The notes: generated by a model from the letters alone, not told the origin. A stretch of DNA of 64,000 nucleotides from Sulfuricurvum sp. (GCF_028681615.1 NZ_JAQUHV010000001.1:186001-250000); one strand, 5' to 3'. Numbered from the stretch's first letter, positions 24,259 to 32,946 are shown. Translations and numbers: made by a program.

Positions 24259-25762
24259 GCACACTCCTTTGATTAATCAACTCATATTGGCGGGAACTGA
24301 GTTTTGCCTTCCCTTGCGACATTGAAAAACGAGGGTCACTGTCGGTCTTTTTCCCCTCATCTCCCCCGCCTCCGGATGCCGTATCGGTTTTCATGTTCGA
24401 TCCGCCCCCCTCTTTCGAGGTTTTTTTCTCTCCCGTAGGTTTGTTCTCATCGGCAGAAAAATTATCTTTTTTCTCTTTACGGACACTGAGGCTTTTTTGT
24501 TCCTGCACATCCTCAATCGCATAGAGGTTCTGATCCGCGGCTTTCGTATAGCGCAGTGTCAACGATTTCAGATACGCTTCTCGTGCCTGGGCAAACTCCT
24601 GAAGACGGATATGACAATTACCCATATTGTAAAAAACATTGGCTTTAAACTGTTTATCGTCCGAACGGATCGAGTGATAAAGGCTCAATGCCTCCTGATA
24701 TTTCCCATCTTTATAGAGCGCATTGGCACGGTTATAACGGGCCTTATCCCCTTCGACATGGCGATACAGATCAGCTGAGCGTTCAAAGTTCCCGTGCAGA
24801 TAATTTTGTTTCGCCAAATAAAGATAGCCGAAATCCAAAACGCCCCCATGCGCCGACAATCCGATCAGTGCTGCCAAGGGAACCAATGCCCGCGACACTC
24901 TCTCGCCGATAGAGGTAAAGGCGGCGATGAAAGCGAGCAAGGCAATAAAGAGCGGAATGTAAAACAGTTCCTGATACCGCATCACCGACGTACTCCCTGC
25001 AAAATCCTCCTGACGGGCATCATCGATAAGCGTACGCACCGCATCACTGTCTTGACCCTGGATCATTCTCCCCTCATGAATAAGCGCTTCAATCGCGTCA
25101 TTGCGGGCACTGACCACGATATGGCCCGCTTCGTCTTTGAGAAACGACCCATCCGGCATCGGAAGCGTACTCCCCTCATGGGTAGCAAGCATCACGACAC
25201 TCACCGCCAAGTTGTTGTCGCGGATAAACTCCGCTTCTTTGAGATAGGAGCTGTCATCTCCACCGTCGGTGAGCAGAATCACGATCGGACGGGCGGCATG
25301 GGACATTTTTCGCGCCAGCTCCAGCGCGCTCATCACATCGGTCCCTTTGGTAATGATCTGCGATTCGTCCAGAGAGTTAAACAAATGTTCGAGAAGCTCC
25401 GTATCCTTTGTCAAAGGAGAAAGGACGATCGCACTGGTCGTAAACCCTATCACACCGAAACGATCGCGGTGATCGCTGTGCACTACTTCCTTCAGCAATC
25501 TTTTTGCAGCTTCCAGACGGCTGGGAGAAATATCCGTCCCCCGCATCGAATACGACAAATCCACCGCCATAATCACATCGGAACCCGCTTCATCCACCGT
25601 AACCGGCTTTTGTGAAATCACCGGACGGGCCAGGGAGAGGATCATAAAGCTCATCGAAACCAGCAGCCATACTTGCATGTTCCAACTCTTACGCCGCGCC
25701 ATCCACAGATACCCTAAAACCAAAACAAAAGCGATCAGCCAGAAGGGGGAAAGAAAACTCAT
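24239..25762 (-). CDS. BatB-BatC fusion: membrane vWA domain plus TPR repeats
   Basis: The 507-residue protein has two N-terminal membrane segments, an intact vWA domain with MIDAS D-L-S-Y-S (near 72-76), T-T-S, and L-L-T-D-G-G-D-D, then a third membrane segment near 270-288. TPR repeats follow (A-R-Y-N-R-A-N-A-L-Y-K-D-G-K-Y, then F-Y-N-M-G-N-C-H-I-R-L-Q-E-F-A-Q-A), and a low-complexity Lys/Gly/Glu-rich tail. BatB and BatC are separate genes in Bacteroides-type operons but fused here. The ATG at 25762 overlaps the batA stop (ATGA). In-frame codons upstream lie inside batA. Confidence 0.88.
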   Translation of the reverse strand: MSFLSPFWLIAFVLVLGYLWMARRKSWNMQVWLLVSMSFMILSLARPVISQKPVTVDEAGSDVIMAVDLSYSMRGTDISPSRLEAAKRLLKEVVHSDHRDRFGVIGFTTSAIVLSPLTKDTELLEHLFNSLDESQIITKGTDVMSALELARKMSHAARPIVILLTDGGDDSSYLKEAEFIRDNNLAVSVVMLATHEGSTLPMPDGSFLKDEAGHIVVSARNDAIEALIHEGRMIQGQDSDAVRTLIDDARQEDFAGSTSVMRYQELFYIPLFIALLAFIAAFTSIGERVSRALVPLAALIGLSAHGGVLDFGYLYLAKQNYLHGNFERSADLYRHVEGDKARYNRANALYKDGKYQEALSLYHSIRSDDKQFKANVFYNMGNCHIRLQEFAQAREAYLKSLTLRYTKAADQNLYAIEDVQEQKSLSVRKEKKDNFSADENKPTGEKKTSKEGGGSNMKTDTASGGGGDEGKKTDSDPRFSMSQGKAKLSSRQYELINQRSVHETKPW

Positions 25763-26670
25763 ACCCACACCCTCCTTCTCCACATCAATATCAGCACAAT
25801 CATCAGGGCAGGAGCCAGAAGCCACTGATAATAGTGGGTAAAAAAAGTATGCTGTTTGCTTTTAATCGATGAACGCTCGAGTGTATTGATCTCATCGTAC
25901 ACCGCCTTCAACTCTTTTTGATTCGTAGCGGCAAAAAATTTCCCGCCCCCATCCGCAGCCAGTTGCTTCAAAAGTGCATTATCAAACTCTCCCGGTTTTC
26001 CGATTCCGATCGTATAGAGCTTTATCCCGGCTCTCTGCACCATCTTAACCGCCTCTTTGGGAGAGATCGAACCGCTGTTGTTCTCTCCGTCAGTTAGGAG
26101 GATAATCACTTTACTGCGTGCCTTGGAATCGCGCAGTGCGCGTACGGATTGGGCTATCCCTTCACCGATCGCCGTATTCTGCCCTGCCATTCCGTGATTT
26201 AAATATCCGATCATTTCGGCGATAATCTCTTTTTCATACGTCACGGGAGTCGCTATAAAAGCGAAATCTCCGAACAATACGACTCCGACATTGTCTTCGA
26301 GGCGCTTCATCACGAAATCAGAGGCGATTTTTTGGACGATTTCAAACCGGCTCTCACGAGACCCGGCATCGGCAAAACCGGATGCATTCATCGATCCGCT
26401 CCCATCGAGGGCGAGCACCATATCGATCCCGTTGCGATTGCGCGGATCGGAGAAGTCTACAACCACGGGAGTTGCCAATGCCCCCACCATCAGCATAACG
26501 GCCAGAGCCTTGAGCAGCCATTCGAGATTGCGCCATTTTCCGACTGCACCAAAAAAATGCAAGTGAGGAAAATAGCGGGGATTTGGAGTGATTTTGCATT
26601 TATACAGACAATAGAGCAGTGGTATCAGCAGTAAAAATGCCCATGGAAAATCAAACGACCATACATTCAT
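25759..26670 (-). CDS. batA: BatA, membrane vWA-domain protein
   Basis: The 303-residue protein has two N-terminal membrane segments (about 10-24 and 52-70), a vWA domain with a perfect MIDAS D-G-S-G-S (near 90-94), a conserved Thr in the A-G-Q-N-T-A-I-G stretch and L-L-T-D-G-E-N-N, and a C-terminal membrane segment near 278-296 ending W-R-R-R-V-W-V. The upstream region contains AAAGGG and a TATAAT close to the ATG. With MoxR and DUF58 it is the core of the Bat system, which other studies link to envelope-stress tolerance. Confidence 0.88.
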   Translation of the reverse strand: MNVWSFDFPWAFLLLIPLLYCLYKCKITPNPRYFPHLHFFGAVGKWRNLEWLLKALAVMLMVGALATPVVVDFSDPRNRNGIDMVLALDGSGSMNASGFADAGSRESRFEIVQKIASDFVMKRLEDNVGVVLFGDFAFIATPVTYEKEIIAEMIGYLNHGMAGQNTAIGEGIAQSVRALRDSKARSKVIILLTDGENNSGSISPKEAVKMVQRAGIKLYTIGIGKPGEFDNALLKQLAADGGGKFFAATNQKELKAVYDEINTLERSSIKSKQHTFFTHYYQWLLAPALMIVLILMWRRRVWV

Positions 26671-26688
26671 ACGATAATTATAACCCTT

Positions 26689-27285
26689 TTACCGGCACGA
26701 AACATGTGCACCCAAAACAGCCTCTTCTTTTTTGGCATGCACGCATTGGGCTTTGCTCATGACGACATCGCTGAAACGGGTTTGCCATAATAAAGTGTCT
26801 TTCATTTTAACGGAGCGCAGATCGTTTCGGATAAACTTTGCATCCCCCAGCTCCGCATCGGTAAAATCCGTTTTCGCAAAATGTGCGTCCGTAAAATTGG
26901 CTTTCCAGCTCTTGGTTGAGCGAAGATCCGCAGAATTCAAAGTGCTTTGTTCCAGATGAACCCCTTTAAAATTGGCCCCTTGGGCATGGATACCGGTCAA
27001 ATCCGCTCTTTGCATCGTCCCTTTCCAAAAAAGAGCTTTTTGCGCATTTGCCCCGCTGAGATTGCAATCGCTGAAATCTCCCATCTCGAAAAGACTCTCA
27101 TGCAAATCCGCACCGCTGAGATCACTGCCGTGAAAATCGCCTCCGCTAAAATCGTTTTGGCTGAGATTTGCCCCGCGCAGGTCACATCCGACGCACTCTT
27201 TATCCTCCAGCGCTTTTTTCAGATGGGCGGCATCGTACGCACTCAGTGACATTCCTACCAAAAGAGCCATCACCGCTTTTTTCAT
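26689..27285 (-). CDS. exported pentapeptide-repeat protein
   Basis: The 198-residue protein has a Sec signal peptide (M-K-K-A-V-M-A-L-L-V-G-M-S-L-S-A) and then about 25 pentapeptide repeats of the A(D/N)LxX type, such as A-N-L-S-Q, A-D-L-H-E and A-D-L-R-S. These predict a right-handed quadrilateral beta-helix. Single cysteines near 37 and 41 (C-V-G-C) and at the C-terminus could form disulfides in the periplasm. It overlaps the upstream thioredoxin-like gene by four bases and precedes batA by 18 bases. The function is unknown. Confidence 0.85.
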   Translation of the reverse strand: MKKAVMALLVGMSLSAYDAAHLKKALEDKECVGCDLRGANLSQNDFSGGDFHGSDLSGADLHESLFEMGDFSDCNLSGANAQKALFWKGTMQRADLTGIHAQGANFKGVHLEQSTLNSADLRSTKSWKANFTDAHFAKTDFTDAELGDAKFIRNDLRSVKMKDTLLWQTRFSDVVMSKAQCVHAKKEEAVLGAHVSCR

Positions 27286-27674
27286 TGAATCCCCCGAATG
27301 CGGTGCAGTTCAGTCAAAAACGGTTGTGCGCGTTTACTCCCCACAATCGTCTCTTTTTTATTCCCCGCTTTGTCGATAAAAAACATCGTCGGAATCCCGA
27401 AGAAATCATATCCGTCAGGGAGTTTGCTTTTATGGACATTTTTTTCTATCACGACGAAGTTACGCTTCATATACGCCTCAACCGCTTTATCGTGAAACAC
27501 TTTTTGTTTCATATACGCACATTCGGGACAATCATCCGTGGTATAGATCATCAACACCAACTTATTCTCTGTCCCCATCGATGCAACGGCGGTTTTAAAC
27601 TGCTCATCCGTTTGAATCGGCGCAGCGCTCCCCGCAGCCACCATCATCCACACTGTAAAAAAGAATTTGATCAT
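27282..27674 (-). CDS. periplasmic thioredoxin-fold protein
   Basis: The 130-residue protein has a signal peptide (about 1-18) and a thioredoxin fold with active site C-P-E-C (residues 54-57, in D-D-C-P-E-C-A-Y-M) and the cis-proline segment F-G-I-P-T-M-F-F-I-D. It resembles SoxW/thioredoxin-like exported reductases. It is the first gene of the Bat block, with GGGGAGAG before the ATG. It may maintain the cysteines of the pentapeptide-repeat protein that follows, which is an inference from context. Confidence 0.85.
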   Translation of the reverse strand: MIKFFFTVWMMVAAGSAAPIQTDEQFKTAVASMGTENKLVLMIYTTDDCPECAYMKQKVFHDKAVEAYMKRNFVVIEKNVHKSKLPDGYDFFGIPTMFFIDKAGNKKETIVGSKRAQPFLTELHRIRGIQ

Positions 27675-27699
27675 TCTCTCCCCTCATTTGATAGTATTA

Positions 27700-28047
27700 T
27701 TATAATTTAATGCCGTATTGATTTAGTACCGTCACCATGAGCCAATAACATAGCATCGTTACAATGATAGAGACTGAAAGACTCAGATAAAAATTTATCC
27801 CTTGCTTCAGTAAAAAAGGGAGCGTTACGAATAACGCTAACGATGGCAGTACCAGCCAAAAAATACTCGTTGAGAGCATACTGATTTTAGAAACATCTTT
27901 CGTATCGACATACAGCCAAAGCATTGCGAGTACCGACATTAACGGAATAGAAGCGAGCAGAGCACCGATGAATGAGCTTCTTTTTGAAATCTCTGAAATC
28001 AACACTATCAAGAAAGTGGTAATGACGATTTTGATAATGTAATACAT
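27700..28047 (-). CDS. DUF3147-like small membrane protein
   Basis: The 115-residue protein has four membrane segments and the pattern I-S-K-R-S-S-F-I-G-A-L-L-A-S-I-P-L near residue 23, seen in DUF3147 proteins, with M-L-W-L-Y-V-D-T and a final L-C-Y-W-L. The ATG at 28047 (or the GTG directly before it) follows AGGAGA. Longer in-frame extensions would add an unlikely soluble stretch. The function is unknown. Confidence 0.75.
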   Translation of the reverse strand: MYYIIKIVITTFLIVLISEISKRSSFIGALLASIPLMSVLAMLWLYVDTKDVSKISMLSTSIFWLVLPSLALFVTLPFLLKQGINFYLSLSVSIIVTMLCYWLMVTVLNQYGIKL

Positions 28048-28262
28048 CACGATGATATTCTCCTGTTCCCTATATCTTCTATAAAGTATTATTTTATCAT
28101 GAAACACTCCCCAAAGACTCGTGTTAATTCCCCTCTTGAGCACTTTACGAGAAAAAATACGCTATTAGTTCCATTTTCACTCAAATTCTATTGACAAAAA
28201 AGGTTACAACCGCTATAATTCCCGTCCATAAATTGTGCTGGAACAGTTTATTGTTATTTCAT

Positions 28263-28338
28263 GTCTCGTTAGCTCAGCCGGTAGAGCATCTCACTTTTAA
28301 TGAGGGGGCCGATGGTTCGAATCCATCACGAGACACCA
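28263..28338 (+). tRNA. tRNA-Lys (TTT anticodon)
   Basis: Acceptor arms GTCTCGT (28263-28269) and ACGAGAC (28328-28334) pair fully. The D-arm AGCTC..GAGC, anticodon loop CTTTTAA with TTT at 28296-28298, and T-loop GTTCGAATC are present, and CCA is encoded. It is 20 bases upstream of tRNA-Glu. Confidence 0.97.
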
Positions 28339-28358
28339 CTTTTCAACCGCATTTATGT

Positions 28359-28433
28359 GGCCCCATCATCTAATGGTTAGGATTCCAGATTTTCATTCTG
28401 GCCATACGAGTTCGAATCTCGTTGGGGTCACCA
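28359..28433 (+). tRNA. tRNA-Glu (TTC anticodon)
   Basis: Acceptor arms GGCCCCA and TGGGGTC pair (one G-T). The anticodon stem CCAGA/TCTGG holds loop TTTTCAT with anticodon TTC, the T-loop is GTTCGAATC, and CCA is encoded. It is probably cotranscribed with tRNA-Lys. The base composition turns AT-rich directly after it. Confidence 0.97.
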
Positions 28434-28627
28434 ACTTTAAACTCCCTTTATTATTTATTTTCAATCACTTTAAGTTTTCTCAGCTAACCTGGTTTCTTCC
28501 TATTATTCTATTTACTTCCACGACATAAATAACAATTTTAGTCCCATTTATATATAAGAACATATGAATGTCAATTCACTTTTATTGTAACTCGTAATAA
28601 TCTCTTCATTAAAACATGGAGTGATAC

Positions 28628-30664
28628 ATGAGAAAATTATACGTTTCTATCATACTAGCCAATGTCTTGTATTCAGTATCGGTTTACGCAGGAGGTGAAC
28701 AAAGTATTCACGATTTAGTATTACCGAAAATCACTGTCAAAGCTCAAACAATAGATTTTGTTGAGACGGATGCATCGAGTGAAGGAACCGTAACTGCAGA
28801 ACAACTCTCTAATCGACCGATTCTCCGTCCTGCGGAAGTGCTAGAGACGGTTCCGGGACTTATCGTCACACAGCACAGCGGAGATGGGAAAGCAAACCAA
28901 TACTTTCTTAGAGGATTCAGCCTCGATCACGGAACCGATTTTTACACAACACTCAATGGTATGCCAACCAATCTTCCGACTCACGCACACGGTCAAGGGT
29001 ATAACGATCTAAATTTCTTAATCCCGGAATTAATTTCAGAAATTACCTATAAAAAAGGTCCTTACTATGCCGAAGAAGGAGATTTTGCTTCCACAGGAAG
29101 TGCACACATCAATTATGCGGATGCAATGGATCAAGGAATCGCTAGTCTCTCGTTAGGCAGTTTCGGACACAAACGGTTGCTCAATGCCGATTCGTTTGAA
29201 CTTAAGGGCGGAACATTACTGTATGGAATGGAATATTTTTATAATGATGGGCCATGGGAACATCCGGAAAGGTATAAACGATTCAACGGTATCGTCAGTT
29301 ACACCAAAGAAGAAGGGAGAAACCGCTATAAAGTGACCGCAATGGGGTACAAAGGGGATTGGGATGCCACCAATCATGTCCCCGTACGAGCCATCGATTC
29401 TGGTGTTATAGGGCGCTATGGATCGCTTGATCCGAGTGATGGCGGAATCACCCACCGTTACAGTCTAAGCGGAGAATTTGAACGACACGATAATAGAGTC
29501 ACAACAAAAGCCAATGCCTATATTATTGACTATGGCTTGGATCTTTTTTCAAACTTTACCTATTTTCTCAATGATCCCGTCAATGGGGATCAGTTCCAGC
29601 AAAAAGAGTCCCGTATCATCGCCGGTGGAAATATCGGGCAAGTTCGGGTCGGATCAATTTTTGGAATGGATTCTATCGCTTCTTATGGATTACAGGTGAG
29701 ACATGACTCCGTTGATGTTGCTCTCAATCATACAAAAAGTCGAAGTTGGCTCAATACAATGACTTCGGATAAAGTCAAAATCACTACTGCAGCCCTCTAT
29801 TATCAAAATGAACTCTCACTCAGCGATAAGGTTCGTATGATTCCGGGAATTCGATTTGATACGTACTGTTTCAATGTGGAAAGTGATGTTAATAGTGCTA
29901 ACTCAGCCACGAAATACGCTTCAATCGCTAGCCCGAAACTCAATTTTATTTTCGGACCGTGGGAAGAGACTCAATTCTTTTTAAACGGAGGGTACGGTTT
30001 CCATAGCAACGATGCGCGCGGAATTAGTGCTTCAAGCAATCCCGCAACTCCACTAGTGCGAACCAAAGGAGCTGAAATCGGTATTCAAAACCGCTCGATT
30101 ACGGGGTTAGAAACTTCCTTGGCTTTTTGGATGATGGATAGCGATTCTGAACTCGTATTTGCAGGGGATACGGGCGGTACGGAACCGACGGGAAAATCAC
30201 GACGGCAGGGGATCGAATGGGCAAACTATTGGACTCCATCGGATTGGTTTATTTTGGATGCAGACGTAGCAGTCTCTCAAGCCCGCTATAAATATCCTGA
30301 TATAACAGGGGGAAAATATGTTCCTGAAGCGATTGAAAAAGTCGTCTCAGTAGGCATTTCAATCAACGATTATAATGATTGGTTCGGAGGTATGCGTTTG
30401 CGCTATTTCGGCAGTCGTGCATTGATTGAAGATAATTCAGTACGTTCAGAACCATCAACACTTGTCAATCTAAAAGCAGGCTATCACATCGCGAAAAATT
30501 TAGATGCAAGTATGGATATCTATAACGTGTTCAATCGAGAAACCAACGACATTGAATATTTTTATGAATCTAAATTGGCTTCAGAAGGATCGGGTGTATT
30601 AGATCACATGGTTCACCCCGGTGAACCCAGATCATACCGTTTTAATCTAACTTATCGGTATTAA
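28628..30664 (+). CDS. TonB-dependent outer membrane receptor
   Basis: The 678-residue protein has a signal peptide (about 1-21), a plug domain (about 35-150) with R-P-A-E-V-L-E-T-V-P-G-L-I-V and F-L-R-G-F-S-L-D-H-G-T-D-F, and a 22-strand-type beta-barrel ending in the aromatic F-N-L-T-Y-R-Y. The segment N-L-P-T-H-A-H-G-Q-G-Y-N-D-L-N-F-L is characteristic of a TonB-receptor subgroup whose substrate I cannot assign. No ExbB/ExbD/TonB or transporter gene is adjacent. The ATG follows GGAGTG. Composition is more AT-rich than the core genes. The 194-base leader has AT-rich stretches but no clear Fur box. Confidence 0.92.
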   Translation: MRKLYVSIILANVLYSVSVYAGGEQSIHDLVLPKITVKAQTIDFVETDASSEGTVTAEQLSNRPILRPAEVLETVPGLIVTQHSGDGKANQYFLRGFSLDHGTDFYTTLNGMPTNLPTHAHGQGYNDLNFLIPELISEITYKKGPYYAEEGDFASTGSAHINYADAMDQGIASLSLGSFGHKRLLNADSFELKGGTLLYGMEYFYNDGPWEHPERYKRFNGIVSYTKEEGRNRYKVTAMGYKGDWDATNHVPVRAIDSGVIGRYGSLDPSDGGITHRYSLSGEFERHDNRVTTKANAYIIDYGLDLFSNFTYFLNDPVNGDQFQQKESRIIAGGNIGQVRVGSIFGMDSIASYGLQVRHDSVDVALNHTKSRSWLNTMTSDKVKITTAALYYQNELSLSDKVRMIPGIRFDTYCFNVESDVNSANSATKYASIASPKLNFIFGPWEETQFFLNGGYGFHSNDARGISASSNPATPLVRTKGAEIGIQNRSITGLETSLAFWMMDSDSELVFAGDTGGTEPTGKSRRQGIEWANYWTPSDWFILDADVAVSQARYKYPDITGGKYVPEAIEKVVSVGISINDYNDWFGGMRLRYFGSRALIEDNSVRSEPSTLVNLKAGYHIAKNLDASMDIYNVFNRETNDIEYFYESKLASEGSGVLDHMVHPGEPRSYRFNLTYRY

Positions 30665-30685
30665 TCTCGCTTCAGCACTATTTTT

Positions 30686-30766
30686 TTGAAATCTCCTGCA
30701 CTGTTCCACTCGGCTTGGGCCGGAGAACACGGGTGCGGATTTGCGGTTGTCGCCGATGAAGGTTAA
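30686..30766 (+). pseudogene. remnant of a methyl-accepting chemotaxis protein gene
   Basis: One frame reads A-L-F-H-S-A-W-A-G-E-H-G-C-G-F-A-V-V-A-D-E-G then stop. The A-G-E-H-G-x-G-F-A-V-V-A-D-E core is the hairpin tip of chemoreceptor signalling domains, which normally reads A-L-N-A-(A/S)-I-E-A-A-R-A-G-E-H-G-R-G-F. Relative to that, four residues are missing before W-A-G-E and two arginines are lost. No start or rest of the domain is nearby. It is a short decayed fragment between the TonB receptor and the GGDEF/EAL gene. Confidence 0.75.
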
Positions 30767-30799
30767 TCTCCATAGAGGTGATCTAAACAAAATGATTGC

Positions 30800-32758
30800 C
30801 TAAACTGTAGCGACAGGTTCTCCGAAATAATACCCCTGTGAAAAATCTACTTCCAAATCCTTGACTTTCTCGTAAACATTTTTGGAGTGTACAAACTCTG
30901 CGACGGTCTGAATGTTCATGCTTTTGGCAAAATCAACGATTGTTTTCGTAATCATTTTAGCATTTTCGTCACTATCGATGTTTTTAATCATCGAGCCATC
31001 GATTTTTATGTAATCGACCTTGAGCTTCATAAGATATTCAAAGTTAGAATATCCTGTTCCGAAATCATCGATAGAGATTTTAGCTCCGTATTGTTTTACG
31101 CTGTCGATAAATTCCAGCACCTGTTCAAAGTTTTCGATCCCTTCTGATTCGATAATTTCAAAAACTATTTGCGAACCCATATTGGATTCTTGCAATTTTT
31201 TCAGGATAAAATTGTTGGTATCTTTATTGATAATATCTTCAACGGAAATATTGATCGAAACAATATACGGCAAGTCCTTAAATATTTTCAATGTTTTTTC
31301 TACAATTATATTTGTCAGCTGATGATACAATTTATTCTTTTTGGCAAGGTCTAAAAAATGAATCGGTGCGATATAGGAGCCATTATGGTCAACCATACGC
31401 ATGAGTGCTTCATACTTAACAATTTTTTGAGTCACTGTATCGACGATCGGCTGAAAAACAGGAACTATTTTATCTTCTTCTATCGCTCTTTTAAGGCGTT
31501 TGGTCCATTCAAAATTTTTCTCGTATTCTTTTGCCATCGCCATTGAATCATCATATATCAGAAAATTCTTTTTACTTTTTTTAGCAAGTTTTAGTGCTAT
31601 GTCCGCATTCATTAACAATGATTCCGAACCATGGGATATACCCATCGTCGCACTTAAACTCACTTCACTTGTTTCGCTGATCGTAAAGCTTTTACGCGAG
31701 ATTTTTTCGCTGATTAACGAAGCGAATATTTTATATTCATGCAGACTCATTCCCATATTGCAAACATGGGCGAATTCGTCCGAATGGAGTCGGTAAAGAC
31801 CGTTATGTTTCGGCATAATCTCTTGTAAATACAGAGCGAACTCTTTTAAAATAATGTCGCCGGCCGGATCGCCGTAAAGATCATTTATCTCCTGAAAAGC
31901 ATCGATATTTATGATCATTAAAAACACGTTTGCTTTTTCTTCAAGTCTTTCAGTCAACCTTCTTCTGTTTTCAAGACCGGTTAGGCTGTCATAATAGAAT
32001 TGATGTTCTATGGAATCAAGCATTGAGTTAAAGACATTTTTAATGGAATCTATCTCTTCAATGTTATCATCAATATTTACCCGTTTTTTCATGTCGTTAG
32101 ATGCGGTAATACTTTTAATGACGTTCACGAAATTTTTGATCGGCTTTATCAAATACTGTCTGAGTTCTACAAATATAGCTGCATAAACGGTTAATGAAAA
32201 AATCACAATAAACAAAATGAAAAAATTAATCATCTCACTCAGAGATATTTTCAAATCTTCGATAGGATAGGAGACATCAATTACACCGAGCGTATCGCCG
32301 ACCGTTGCATTCGTATGACATTTAAGACAATCACTTTTTGCCTTGACGGGATAGTAGTATTTGATAAGGTCAGATTCCGATATACTGAGAACCTCTTTGC
32401 CGTGAATGGCTGTCATAATATCTTTATCGGTAGTTCGGGCTTTCTTGTCTTTTTCAATTTCTCCAAAACGCTGCGCAACGATTTCACTTCGATAGACATT
32501 GATTTTCATATTTTTATCAACATTGTTCAATCTGCCGATGATCTCATTGAGGTCATCTTTATTCCAACCTCTCTGCATTGCCGAATAGAGTGCTTCAAAA
32601 ACAAGTAGACTGGTTTTTTTAGCATCGATATGCGCAAGATTCGTAATAGCATTACGCTTCATATATTCACCGTAGACAAACGCAAAAACAAGCGTTATAA
32701 CCATTGTGACAAATATAATTTTTGCTGCTATTTTTGTATAGGTTGTTTTATATGACAT
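30800..32758 (-). CDS. haem-c sensor protein with degenerate GGDEF and EAL domains
   Basis: The 652-residue protein has membrane segments near 11-30 and 178-198 enclosing a periplasmic sensor of about 145 residues that carries a C-L-K-C-H haem c motif (144-148), as in DUF3365/Tll0287-like sensors. A HAMP-like linker is followed by a GGDEF domain whose active site reads H-S-D-E-F (325-329), so diguanylate cyclase activity is unlikely. The EAL domain keeps Y-E-A-L-M-R (E450), D-D-F-G-T-G-Y-S and the late E-F, so it may hydrolyse cyclic di-GMP. The likely role is redox or gas control of c-di-GMP. The gene is clearly AT-richer than the core genes. Confidence 0.88.
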   Translation of the reverse strand: MSYKTTYTKIAAKIIFVTMVITLVFAFVYGEYMKRNAITNLAHIDAKKTSLLVFEALYSAMQRGWNKDDLNEIIGRLNNVDKNMKINVYRSEIVAQRFGEIEKDKKARTTDKDIMTAIHGKEVLSISESDLIKYYYPVKAKSDCLKCHTNATVGDTLGVIDVSYPIEDLKISLSEMINFFILFIVIFSLTVYAAIFVELRQYLIKPIKNFVNVIKSITASNDMKKRVNIDDNIEEIDSIKNVFNSMLDSIEHQFYYDSLTGLENRRRLTERLEEKANVFLMIINIDAFQEINDLYGDPAGDIILKEFALYLQEIMPKHNGLYRLHSDEFAHVCNMGMSLHEYKIFASLISEKISRKSFTISETSEVSLSATMGISHGSESLLMNADIALKLAKKSKKNFLIYDDSMAMAKEYEKNFEWTKRLKRAIEEDKIVPVFQPIVDTVTQKIVKYEALMRMVDHNGSYIAPIHFLDLAKKNKLYHQLTNIIVEKTLKIFKDLPYIVSINISVEDIINKDTNNFILKKLQESNMGSQIVFEIIESEGIENFEQVLEFIDSVKQYGAKISIDDFGTGYSNFEYLMKLKVDYIKIDGSMIKNIDSDENAKMITKTIVDFAKSMNIQTVAEFVHSKNVYEKVKDLEVDFSQGYYFGEPVATV

Positions 32759-32817
32759 TTGCTTTCGACCGATTCCTGCATCAAACTAAAGTAATTCAAA
32801 AACAAACTATCCCTGAA

Positions 32818-32838
32818 AAAATTGCTAGGGACAATTTT
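32818..32838. other. hairpin in the leader of the haem-c GGDEF/EAL gene
   Basis: AAAATTG-CTAGGGA-CAATTTT is a perfect seven-base inverted repeat. It lies between the likely -10 box at 32867-32872 and the gene start, so it would be in the 5' untranslated RNA or be an operator. Confidence 0.4.
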
Positions 32839-32866
32839 AAAGCCTGATGCTACTTAGTAAGGTGTT

Positions 32867-32872
32867 ATTATA
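32867..32872 (-). promoter_or_regulatory. -10 element for the haem-c GGDEF/EAL gene
   Basis: On the minus strand TATAAT (complement of 32867-32872) is about 110 bases upstream of the start codon, preceding the hairpin leader. No clear -35 is visible. Confidence 0.4.
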
Positions 32873-32946
32873 CTCAAAGGAAAAGATTTTACTATGTTAA
32901 CATTTCTCCGTTACAATTTTCTAATTTTATAGTAGGAGGCAATCAT

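Noticed and set aside
24794-25615. 273-codon plus-strand open frame
   Set aside because: It is antisense to the BatB-BatC fusion gene, whose MIDAS and TPR motifs prove the minus strand is coding. The composition is Arg/His-rich, as expected of a shadow frame.
28191-28373. 60-codon frame across the tRNA region
   Set aside because: Its conserved-looking middle is the translation of tRNA-Lys, a common false protein.
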